A DNA stretch of 17,216 bases from JASEJA01 sp038872535 (lineage in GTDB: Archaea; Thermoproteota; Bathyarchaeia; Bathyarchaeales; Bathycorpusculaceae), in assembly GCA_038872535.1 (NCBI GenBank), contig JAVZJY010000025.1, positions 1-17,216 on the forward strand. The letters are read 5' to 3'. Below, piece by piece: positions 6,753 to 13,558 of this stretch (positions within the stretch are counted from its first letter, which is position 1; every line of letters starts with the position of its first letter). The notes beneath the pieces are model-generated. The model saw only the letters and a program-made list of their open reading frames with translations, ran no database searches and was not told the origin of the DNA. A program made the position numbers and the translations under genes.

Positions 6753-8281
6753 TGATGCGTATGGCTACTAGAAGAGAAAAATTGTCTTTTGATATTAAAA
6801 GACTTATGGGGTTTGTTCGAAGTCTTCTTTCGCGCCCTAGAGGAGCAATGGGAGTGTGTTTACTTGTTATTTTTATTCTCATAGCTCTGCTTGCTCCTTT
6901 GATTGCACATTATGACCCTTATTACGATGTGTATATTGCTGGAGATTATGCTGCCCCTTCTTGGCTGAGGATGATTCCTGGGTTTCAGCATTACAGTGAA
7001 AATATGCTTGTGGTTAAAGATCCAAATTTCGATTCCATCGAAAGCCTAAAAGAGTGGAATGTCACCAAGAACAGTGAGAGAATAAGTGTTCTTTACAGTT
7101 CTGTGCAAGGTAATCCGTTAAATGGTGGTCCAGGCTGTTTGGCTGTTGAGTATAATAGATATGCTGGAGAAACTCCTCAACCTGTTGAGGCTGTTCTTAG
7201 TAAAGAATTTAATTTTCCGTATATTGATAGTCCGAAGAGATTTTTAGTTAACATGAGTATGTTTGTGGCTGGTTTAACTGGCTTAAATGAATTCCGCGTT
7301 CAGATATTCTTGGAGAGGGTTGAGAAAGACGGAAATGTGACTTCATATGCGGTTTATTTCCAAAGGTTCTCTTCACCTTCGGCTGTCTGGGAATCATTAA
7401 GTGGAATTGACTCCTATTCAACTGCCGTGCAGATGCAGTTTGGATCCATTAGTGATCCTCCAAAAGTTGTTTTTAACAGTTCTTTATCTGACACTTATCG
7501 TTTTACAATTAAGTTTTCTATAGTTGATTCTGACAAAAGCAAAGATGCTAGCTTACTTGTTTACGTTGACGGAGTTAATCTTATGTTGTATGGTACTAGT
7601 TTTGGTTTGTTGGGAACAGATGAGAATGGGAGGGATATTTTCTCCCAACTTGTTTATGGTACACGGATTTCCTTGACTGTGGGGCTGTTATCCGCGGTGC
7701 TCTCCGTTGTAATAGGTTTAGTCGTCGGTGTGGCTGCTGGTTACGTTGGATCGATCGTTGATGAATTACTTATGAGATTTACTGATATGCTTTTGGTATT
7801 GCCGAGTCTTCCGTTGCTTTTGGTTCTCATTGCGGTTCTCGGTCCATCAATGTGGAATTTAATTCTGTTGATAGGAGTGCTTGGATGGATGGGTTTTGCA
7901 AGGGTTGTGAGATCGCAAGTTCTCAGTTTGAAGGAGAGGCCTTTCGTTGAGGCAGCAAAAGCTGCTGGCGCTGGGAGGTCGTATATTATGTTTAGGCATA
8001 TAATCCCGAATGTGATGTCCTTGGTTTATGTGACGTTAGCCTTATCTGTTCCTTCGGCTATATTGAGTGAGGCTGCCTTAAGTTGGTTGGGGCTTTTCTC
8101 TCCTGATGTTATGTCTTGGGGGCGAATGCTTCACGATGCAATGGCTGTAGAGCGCAGTGTTGAGAAGTGGTGGTGGATTGTTCCTCCGGGAATTTGCATT
8201 GCCGCCCTCTCTTTGTCTTTCATATTAATTGGGTATGCAATTGATGATGTGTTGAACCCAAGGCTTAGGGAGCGTCGGTGA
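6749..8281 (+). CDS. dppC: Dipeptide/oligopeptide ABC importer, permease subunit (DppC-like) with a large extracytoplasmic insert
   Basis: A 510-residue permease; usual members have about 280-320. The N-terminal basic region and helix 1 (33-53, ending APLIAHYDP) are typical, and the standard sequence resumes at LLGTDENGRDIFSQLVYGTR (287-306), followed by five membrane helices and the EAA loop EAAKAAGAGRSYIMFRHIIPN (401-421). Between them, residues about 66-284 form an extra domain facing outward, rich in alternating hydrophobic strands and Asn-x-Ser/Thr sequons, so probably a glycosylated beta-sandwich. The start overlaps the dppB stop: GTG at 6749 is given, but ATG at 6752, 6755 or 6761 is equally possible. 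The insert may contact the binding protein or the surface scaffold; that is inference. The 3' end overlaps the convergent gene at 8265 by 17 bp. Confidence 0.9.
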   Translation: MMMRMATRREKLSFDIKRLMGFVRSLLSRPRGAMGVCLLVIFILIALLAPLIAHYDPYYDVYIAGDYAAPSWLRMIPGFQHYSENMLVVKDPNFDSIESLKEWNVTKNSERISVLYSSVQGNPLNGGPGCLAVEYNRYAGETPQPVEAVLSKEFNFPYIDSPKRFLVNMSMFVAGLTGLNEFRVQIFLERVEKDGNVTSYAVYFQRFSSPSAVWESLSGIDSYSTAVQMQFGSISDPPKVVFNSSLSDTYRFTIKFSIVDSDKSKDASLLVYVDGVNLMLYGTSFGLLGTDENGRDIFSQLVYGTRISLTVGLLSAVLSVVIGLVVGVAAGYVGSIVDELLMRFTDMLLVLPSLPLLLVLIAVLGPSMWNLILLIGVLGWMGFARVVRSQVLSLKERPFVEAAKAAGAGRSYIMFRHIIPNVMSLVYVTLALSVPSAILSEAALSWLGLFSPDVMSWGRMLHDAMAVERSVEKWWWIVPPGICIAALSLSFILIGYAIDDVLNPRLRERR

Positions 8282-8672
8282 TTTTTAAAAATTCGGAGAT
8301 GGCGCTTCCTAGAATTACGGATATTAGGCATAGAATCCACACGCTTGGGAATGTGCTTCTTACAACCATTACTATTGTGAATTGGAAAAGTAAGTCTATG
8401 AGTGAGGAGGTGGTGGACAATTTTCCAGTTATGCTTGGAAGTATTGTTAAGCAAAAGGTCATTATGAAGAATGATAGGAGTACTGTTATGAAGTATCCTA
8501 TTATTATTTCTTTTATGTCTCCTATTAGTATTCCCGCCAGTAAGCTGATTATAAAAAGGGCCAAATACTGTAACCATGTTAATGTTGGCCTTGAGTAGAG
8601 TGTTTGTAGGATTATTGAGGAGATTATTGTGGCCCAAGCTGTTAGGATTATTAGATTTTTCTTTTTCATCAT
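8265..8672 (-). CDS. Small multi-helix membrane protein of unknown function
   Basis: A 135-residue protein that is hydrophobic throughout, with likely helices at about 7-26, 30-50, 53-78 and 94-128. Short loops hold few charges (GDIKE at 51-55), and the N-terminus is basic (MMKKK), predicting it inside the cell. I do not recognise a family. The gene is convergent with dppC and shares its last 17 bp with it. A TATA-like AAATATAAG sits about 25 bp before the start, so the message may be leaderless. This frame is preferred over the opposite-strand frame at 8278-8598 because it has membrane-protein regularity and a promoter. Confidence 0.6.
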   Translation of the reverse strand: MMKKKNLIILTAWATIISSIILQTLYSRPTLTWLQYLALFIISLLAGILIGDIKEIIIGYFITVLLSFFIMTFCLTILPSITGKLSTTSSLIDLLFQFTIVMVVRSTFPSVWILCLISVILGSAISEFLKITDAP

Positions 8673-8688
8673 GTTTAGTATGCTAGGA

Positions 8689-8697
8689 CTTATATTT
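8689..8697. promoter_or_regulatory. TATA element that could serve both divergent genes
   Basis: CTTATATTT on the plus strand reads AAATATAAG on the minus strand. Leftward, the expected start near 8668-8670 coincides with the ATG at 8672. Rightward, the expected start near 8719 precedes the GGGGGGTG ribosome-binding site and the ATG at 8732. Only one TATA-like element is visible between the two genes. Confidence 0.4.
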
Positions 8698-8731
8698 CAC
8701 TTTTTACTTAGTTTTTGGGGGGTGCAAACAA

Positions 8732-9238
8732 ATGTGGAAGAATCGTTACAAGGTTTTTATGGCTGTTTTTTGTATCATTTTCGTTATTTCTTTGGTTACA
8801 TTAGCTTTTGCTACGGTTAATTACTTGGAATTTTATGTCGCATTGCACAGTTTGTTTTTGAGGGTGGATAGTTTTGAGTGTAGGATTTTAGAGGGGGGTG
8901 ACGCTGTTTGTGTCTTTGGGAATTTTAGTTTAGTGCATAATTCTTCGTATAGTGGTTTGGTTTTGGAGTCTGTTTATGTGAGTATGTTTGTGGAGGGGGA
9001 TGTTGAGCCTTTTTTTGAGCGTAGATTTTGGTTGGACGGGGCAGTGTTGGCTCCATTTTCCTCTATTCCTTTGTCTGTTGAGAATCAAACTTTGACAGAT
9101 AATGTTGAAAGCTTTATTCGGCTTAAAGAACAGGGTGAAAGTGTGAATTTGACTGTTAGTTCTTGTGTTTTTGTCTATATTTTTGGTGGTCCTTTTGCTA
9201 CAAAGGTTGATCTTGAAGATTTCAGTTTAACTTTGTGA
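8732..9238 (+). CDS. Membrane-anchored extracytoplasmic protein of unknown function
   Basis: A 168-residue protein with one N-terminal membrane segment (about 8-30, after MWKNRYK) and no obvious cleavage site, so it is probably a signal anchor with the rest outside. The outer part (31-168) alternates hydrophobic and polar residues like a small beta-sandwich, has Cys50 and Cys60, and carries several Asn-x-Ser/Thr sequons (NFS, NSS, NQT, NLT). A run of six G followed by TG at 8717-8724 gives a strong ribosome-binding site. It resembles small archaeal LEA-like/Ig-like surface proteins in general form, but I cannot assign a family. It lies between the permeases and the binding protein, so a transporter accessory role is possible. 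Its last 12 bp overlap the convergent gene at 9227. Confidence 0.6.
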   Translation: MWKNRYKVFMAVFCIIFVISLVTLAFATVNYLEFYVALHSLFLRVDSFECRILEGGDAVCVFGNFSLVHNSSYSGLVLESVYVSMFVEGDVEPFFERRFWLDGAVLAPFSSIPLSVENQTLTDNVESFIRLKEQGESVNLTVSSCVFVYIFGGPFATKVDLEDFSLTL

Positions 9239-9601
9239 TTCTGAGATGATTTTTTGTATGTATGCTAAGAAGTCCTGTTGGAGGGCTTCTAGTTTTTCTT
9301 TTGATTTTATTTCTTTTAGGAGGAGACCTCCTCCTGTTAGGAATGTGAGTAACGTTTCGATTTTGATTATTTTTTCTTTTTCTTCGGTTGTGTTGAAGTT
9401 TATGGCTATTCCTTTTTCTGTTTTTCGGATTTGTATGTCTATCTTTTCTTTTATTTCGGTGTTTTTGTTTGGTATTGCTGAAATTTTTACTGTGGAGTTT
9501 GATTTTTCTGTTTTTACGATGAAGTTTTTTGTTTTGAAGTAGTATTCTGCTTGTTTAGAAAGTTGGTTTATGTTTGATGTTGCTTGCCACTCGTAGCGCA
9601 T
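9227..9601 (-). CDS. Small cytoplasmic protein of unknown function
   Basis: A soluble, lysine-rich protein of 124 residues from MRYEWQATSNINQLSKQAEY. It has no signal peptide or membrane helix. The pattern is an N-terminal helix (LSKQAEYYFKTK), two or three strands (FIVKTEK, TVKISAIP, IDIQIRKTEKGIAINFNT) and a long C-terminal helix (LEALQQDFLAYIQKIISES), like a small alpha/beta fold. The frame continues upstream to an ATG at 9670, adding 23 basic, Thr-rich residues; the shorter start is preferred because those residues look unlike folded protein. The gene is convergent with the anchored protein gene at 8732. I do not recognise a family. Confidence 0.5.
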   Translation of the reverse strand: MRYEWQATSNINQLSKQAEYYFKTKNFIVKTEKSNSTVKISAIPNKNTEIKEKIDIQIRKTEKGIAINFNTTEEKEKIIKIETLLTFLTGGGLLLKEIKSKEKLEALQQDFLAYIQKIISESQS

Positions 9602-9677
9602 TTTGGTCAAATTTTTAGTGAGTGATGTACGTGTTATTATGTTTTTTGTTGTTTTCCTTCTATAGAACATTTTTCCG

Positions 9678-9693
9678 TAAGGCTTAAATTATG
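9678..9693 (+). promoter_or_regulatory. Promoter of the binding-protein/cohesin operon
   Basis: TAAGGCTTAAATTATG holds a purine-rich BRE-like start and a TATA box centred near 9687. Transcription start is expected near 9713, and an AAGGAG ribosome-binding site (9724-9729) precedes the ATG at 9740. The same A+T core on the opposite strand could also fire leftward. Confidence 0.45.
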
Positions 9694-9739
9694 GAGGAGG
9701 CAAATAGTTTAATGCGTAAATTGAAGGAGAAAAGGGAAA

Positions 9740-11740
9740 ATGAGAGAGAAAACTTTTGTTATAGCGGTACTTCTAGCATGTCTAATGGCTCTTGGAACGG
9801 CAGCAACTGTTTATGGCGCTGCGCAGACACCGAACATGTTGATTCACATATACCTAAGTCCAGATCCTGAGAATCAAGCTTTGGAGATGGGTACAATTGA
9901 CTTCAACGACTGGCCTCTTGCTAAGGATTGGATTGACCGTTGGGCTCTTATGCCTGATGTAATTACTATGCGTGATTATGTGGAGCTTGGCATGATGCAA
10001 ATTGACATTAACAATCAAAAGTGGCCAACAGGTTCTCAGACCAGCAAGTTCTACAGTCCCACGGACACGCAAAGCGTGAAGTCTGTTTACTTTAGAAAGG
10101 CTGTTGCTTGTCTGCTTGACCGTGACAAGATTATAAGTGATGTGTTGAAGGGCTATGGTTTCAGGTTGGATGTTCCTGTTCCACCATCACAATCTGCTTA
10201 CATGGACATGGCAAACTACACTGCTGAGGGGTTAATATACAATTATAATAAGACGAGGGCAATTGAATTCCTTAATGCAGGAGGGTTCACGCTTGGACCT
10301 GATGGCATACATAGAATTGACCCGCTAACCGGGACATACTTGAGTCCTTTGACTTTCTATGTTAGGATGGATGATCCTAACAGGCGAAGAGCTGGTGAAA
10401 TGCTTGCTACTGAGCTTCAGTCTGTCGGCATACCTGTCAATCTTATTGTTACTGAGAAGACTGTTTGTTACAAGAACGTTATGGTGCTTTACAACTATCA
10501 CTTGTATACTGGTGGGTGGAGCCTGAGCACGGTTCCAGACCAGTACTATGACTTGTATTCAAGCTACACTTACTATGGTCCTACTGTTGGCTGGAGCAAC
10601 AACTATCCGGGCTTCTGCAACCACGAGTTTGACTCGTGGGCTGAGAAGGTTAAGTATCCAGCAACAGTTGAAGAGGCTCAAGAGGCAGCTAAGGTTTGCG
10701 GCTACTTGTTCCTCAAGTACTGTGCAATTGTTCCAATGTGGTCTGCTAAGGCTGTTAAGGCTTATAGGACTGGGTGGGAGGGCGTTGTAAACAATGTTGG
10801 CTTTGGCACTGACAACTACTACACATTCTTGAATGCGCATAAGACTGGCGACAATACTATTGACTGGGGCTTTAAGAGTAACATTGAACAGTTGAACGTG
10901 ATAAAGTCACAGTGGGTTTGGGACTGGAACGTTCTAGGCTTAATCTATGAGGGTATGGTTGGAAATAACCCGTTCAGCCAATCCCCGACAGAAGGCTTCA
11001 TTGCTGACAGTTGGACCGTTGGTTCTTGGGATGCAAGCGGAGTTGGAGGCGACGCAGACGCAACATACATAAACTTCCACATACGCGACAATATTTACTG
11101 GCACAATGCGACTAACCAGCCGCGTAGGCAGTTGACAGCTGATGATGTTGCATTCAGCTTCAACTATACCAAGGCTTGCGGTCCAGGCGTTGCTTGGAAC
11201 TACCCGCTGGTTGAAAAGTTAGATCATGTGACAGTGAACGGCTGGAACGTTACGGTTTACTACAGCAAGAAGAGTGCTTGGGCCTTCCTATGGGCTGGAG
11301 GTTTGCCAATAATTAACCCTGACATTTGGAGCAATGTTTCGCCAGCCAACGCTGGAACTCTAGACCCAGTAACATCAGACGTTAACCACGACGGCGTATA
11401 CGACCTTATAGAGGATGGATGCGGCGCATGGATATTCGGAAGTGCAACTGACACATCTGTTTCACTTACAGCTGACCAACAGTACTATCTAACCGCTAAC
11501 TACATTTCAACTAGACTGGCAGAAATGTTCCACGACGGTGCAGGAGACGTTGACGGCAATGGCGTTGTAAACGTTAAAGACTTAGGCGCTATTGCTAGAG
11601 CCCTAGGAACAAACATTAACATGACGCATGGAACAGGCTGGAACCAGTACAACTCTGACTGTGACTTCAACCACGACGGTTTAGTAGACCTAACAGACCT
11701 AGCCGTAGTAGCAACAAACTACGGCAAGACGATGGGTTAA
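9740..11740 (+). CDS. Family 5 ABC solute-binding protein with a C-terminal dockerin domain
   Basis: A 666-residue secreted protein, the likely peptide receptor for the importer. A signal peptide ends near VYGA (24-27), with no usable lipobox. The binding region appears in permuted order. Residues 32-370 match the usual C-terminal part: IYLSPDPENQALEMGTIDFN (37-56), then FRKAVACLLDRDKII (118-132), then YNYNKTRAIEFLNAGGF (167-183). Residues 374-535 match the usual N-terminal part: WDWNVLGLIYEGMV (394-407), IADSWTV (421-427), IYWHN...LTADDVAFSF (452-474), GLPIINPDIW (521-530). Residues 601-664 are a dockerin with two calcium loops, DVDGNGVVNVKD (603-614) and DFNHDGLVDLTD (642-653), each followed by a short helix. 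A third similar loop lies at 547-559. The dockerin probably replaces a membrane anchor by binding a cohesin. Specificity (peptide versus oligosaccharide) is not visible. Confidence 0.88.
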   Translation: MREKTFVIAVLLACLMALGTAATVYGAAQTPNMLIHIYLSPDPENQALEMGTIDFNDWPLAKDWIDRWALMPDVITMRDYVELGMMQIDINNQKWPTGSQTSKFYSPTDTQSVKSVYFRKAVACLLDRDKIISDVLKGYGFRLDVPVPPSQSAYMDMANYTAEGLIYNYNKTRAIEFLNAGGFTLGPDGIHRIDPLTGTYLSPLTFYVRMDDPNRRRAGEMLATELQSVGIPVNLIVTEKTVCYKNVMVLYNYHLYTGGWSLSTVPDQYYDLYSSYTYYGPTVGWSNNYPGFCNHEFDSWAEKVKYPATVEEAQEAAKVCGYLFLKYCAIVPMWSAKAVKAYRTGWEGVVNNVGFGTDNYYTFLNAHKTGDNTIDWGFKSNIEQLNVIKSQWVWDWNVLGLIYEGMVGNNPFSQSPTEGFIADSWTVGSWDASGVGGDADATYINFHIRDNIYWHNATNQPRRQLTADDVAFSFNYTKACGPGVAWNYPLVEKLDHVTVNGWNVTVYYSKKSAWAFLWAGGLPIINPDIWSNVSPANAGTLDPVTSDVNHDGVYDLIEDGCGAWIFGSATDTSVSLTADQQYYLTANYISTRLAEMFHDGAGDVDGNGVVNVKDLGAIARALGTNINMTHGTGWNQYNSDCDFNHDGLVDLTDLAVVATNYGKTMG

Positions 11741-11765
11741 GCGGAGGAAGGGAGGAGGGAGAAAA

Positions 11766-13373
11766 ATGAAAAGTAAAATCCTCTTCGCATTGATGACTGC
11801 AACAATAATGCTAAGCATATTCGCGGGGTTAAACATCGTAAAAGCTAATCCAGACTACATGGCTTTGAACCCAACAGAAAAAATATACGACCCAACCTAT
11901 GGCACACAGGGCGAGTTCTTCCAGTGGGAAATCAACATAAGCACGACCATCAGCGTTAGCGCTTGGGAAGCATACCTCTACTGGGACCCAGGAGTCCTCA
12001 GGTCTTCCCCAGACTTTCCAGTAGTGTGGGGAACATTCATGAGCGGCGCACCAGTGCAAGGATATGTTAAACGCATAGGCGAGAACGCAATACAATTTGG
12101 GCAGTACTTCACACAGCAATATACAGTTACTGGGACAGGTACCCTAGCGTATGTGAACTTTACATTCCTGCTTCCGGGAGCAACAACAGTAAAGTTTCTG
12201 TACGCAACAGTTTGGGACGATAACCTAAACCAGTACACTCTGGACCGTTTCGATGGTAGGATAAAGAGCAACCGTCCACACCCAGTTTTCACTTGGTCAA
12301 CTGCTGACGGACGCAATCCGCTGCCGCAACAAACGATTTATGACGGCGGCGACTCAATAGTGTACGGCGACGTGGTCACCTTCGATGCTTCAGCAAGCTA
12401 CGACGTTTCAAACCTAGTCTGGAATGGAACAGCATGGGTTGAAGGCGCAGGCTATCCAGACATAGTCTACTACAGGTGGGAATTCGGCGACGGCACATTT
12501 GAAGAAGGCGCAGACAAGATTACTGTAACTCACACCTACACAAGCTACAATAAAAATGGTTGGCTTGTTAACCTAACAGTTTGGGACAGCGAAAACGATT
12601 ACTGGAGCACAACATGGCGTTACGGCGGAGCAGACCCAGCAAACACAGTGCCAATGTGGCGTGATGTGGCAATAGTTGACATTTGGCCAAGCCTACCGCC
12701 ATACGATGTTTACGACGAAGACGGCTTAGACTGGTGGAGTTGGTGGTGGTTCGACACAACAGACTATTGGATACCAAACTTAAAGGATCCGTATTGGAAC
12801 TATCACCTGCCGCCAAGCTACTGCAGCGACATGGGCGTCCCAGAAAACATAACTGTCAAGCAAGCATGGGAAGAATATGGGCTACCGCCACTTTGGATAC
12901 TTGTTACAGCATGCAACTACGGCTCAGTCGATGAGAAAGTAACAGTCAAACTATACGCAGCCTACATTGACGTAAAAGCTAAAAGGCAAGCTGGAGCATG
13001 GGTTCCAGTAACAGCTCAAAACGTCTACCTAGTAGACACATTCACAAAAATACTTAAGGCAGGAAGCGGAAGCGGCTGGAGTCTAGCAACGCTGTGGATG
13101 CCCCCGAAAGACGGGTTCTACGTGTTCTTCGCAACAATAGAGCCAGCAAGTGGAGCAGTAGTCCAAGACCAAGATCCATCAAACAACTACTACGTTATGC
13201 CCTCATTATTCACGACAACAGCAGCATGGAACAGCACAGCACGCGAACTAGTTAAAGAACAAAGCTACGTAAGATACGTGGTAGACTTAGATGGAAGCGG
13301 CAAAGTCGATGGAACAGACTTCAACATACTGGCCAACAAGGCAATCTTCGGCAAATTCTGGACCACGCCATAA
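11766..13373 (+). CDS. Secreted cohesin-PKD-CARDB-like protein ending in a half-dockerin
   Basis: A 535-residue exported protein (signal peptide 1-27, cleavage near VKA). Residues about 30-165 look like a cohesin beta-sandwich: INISTTISVSAWEAYLYWDP (57-76) and GTLAYVNFTFLLPGATTVKF (125-144) match the strand pattern of that family. A PKD domain spans about 172-278 (VTFDASASYD, YYRWEFGDGT, VTHTYTS). An aromatic-rich stretch at 321-335 precedes a CARDB-like domain (about 360-476). Residues 505-535 hold one dockerin-type calcium loop, DLDGSGKVDGTD (507-518), plus a short helix; a full dockerin has two. No membrane anchor is present. With a cohesin at one end and dockerin-like sequence at the other it could act as an adaptor linking dockerin partners to another cohesin. 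A strong GGAGG-rich site precedes the ATG, 25 nt after the binding-protein gene. Confidence 0.8.
   Translation: MKSKILFALMTATIMLSIFAGLNIVKANPDYMALNPTEKIYDPTYGTQGEFFQWEINISTTISVSAWEAYLYWDPGVLRSSPDFPVVWGTFMSGAPVQGYVKRIGENAIQFGQYFTQQYTVTGTGTLAYVNFTFLLPGATTVKFLYATVWDDNLNQYTLDRFDGRIKSNRPHPVFTWSTADGRNPLPQQTIYDGGDSIVYGDVVTFDASASYDVSNLVWNGTAWVEGAGYPDIVYYRWEFGDGTFEEGADKITVTHTYTSYNKNGWLVNLTVWDSENDYWSTTWRYGGADPANTVPMWRDVAIVDIWPSLPPYDVYDEDGLDWWSWWWFDTTDYWIPNLKDPYWNYHLPPSYCSDMGVPENITVKQAWEEYGLPPLWILVTACNYGSVDEKVTVKLYAAYIDVKAKRQAGAWVPVTAQNVYLVDTFTKILKAGSGSGWSLATLWMPPKDGFYVFFATIEPASGAVVQDQDPSNNYYVMPSLFTTTAAWNSTARELVKEQSYVRYVVDLDGSGKVDGTDFNILANKAIFGKFWTTP
12378..12394 (+). repeat. 17-bp sequence repeated in two PKD domains (copy 1)
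   Basis: ACCTTCGATGCTTCAGC, encoding TFDASA of the PKD domain, recurs exactly at 14168-14184 in the next gene. The surrounding DNA is much more diverged. It may mark domain duplication or gene conversion. Confidence 0.6.
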
Positions 13374-13395
13374 AAAGTTTAAAAACTCTTCAACC

Positions 13396-13410
13396 CCCCC
13401 TTTTTTGTTT
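13396..13410 (+). terminator. Possible poly-T transcription terminator
   Basis: A run of C is followed by TTTTTTGTTT just after the cohesin-PKD-CARDB gene. Archaeal transcription often ends at T-runs like this without a hairpin. The next gene has its own TATA element about 100 bp on, which supports a break here. Confidence 0.35.
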
Positions 13411-13494
13411 AAACTTCAAAACGCTAATTTTTCACTGCAATACTGACACATAATAGGCATAAAAGAATACTCTAAACGTGGATAGAAGATTATT

Positions 13495-13509
13495 CCAAAA
13501 CTTTTAAAT
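13495..13509 (+). promoter_or_regulatory. Promoter of the second cohesin gene
   Basis: CCAAAACTTTTAAAT gives a BRE-like start and a TATA box centred near 13505, close in sequence to the dppB and peptidase promoters. Transcription start would fall near 13531, leaving a leader of about 28 nt with a GGAGAAGGGAG site before the TTG at 13559. Confidence 0.45.
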
Positions 13510-13558
13510 TCATCTTCCATAATAATTTTTAATGCCAAAAAAGGAGAAGGGAGAAAAA

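Noticed and set aside
8278..8598. A 106-codon plus-strand frame opposite the membrane protein gene
   Set aside because: It lacks a ribosome-binding site or recognisable pattern and mirrors a hydrophobic minus-strand gene that has a promoter.
8131..8637. A 168-codon minus-strand frame across the dppC end
   Set aside because: Rich in Asn, His and Arg with no fold-like pattern, it is out of frame with the better membrane gene and overlaps dppC by 150 bp.
9246..9542. A plus-strand frame rich in Phe and Ser opposite the gene at 9227-9601
   Set aside because: Phe/Ser richness is the complement of Lys/Glu codons of the minus-strand gene, so it is a shadow.
9770..9790. LLAC in the binding protein's signal peptide as a lipobox
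   Set aside because: The Cys is at residue 14, in the middle of the hydrophobic core, with Leu at -2. A normal cleavage site (VYGA) lies further on.
10548..12934. Several 60-110 codon frames inside the binding-protein and cohesin genes on both strands
   Set aside because: All lie within strong coding regions, lack ribosome-binding sites and show no domain pattern.
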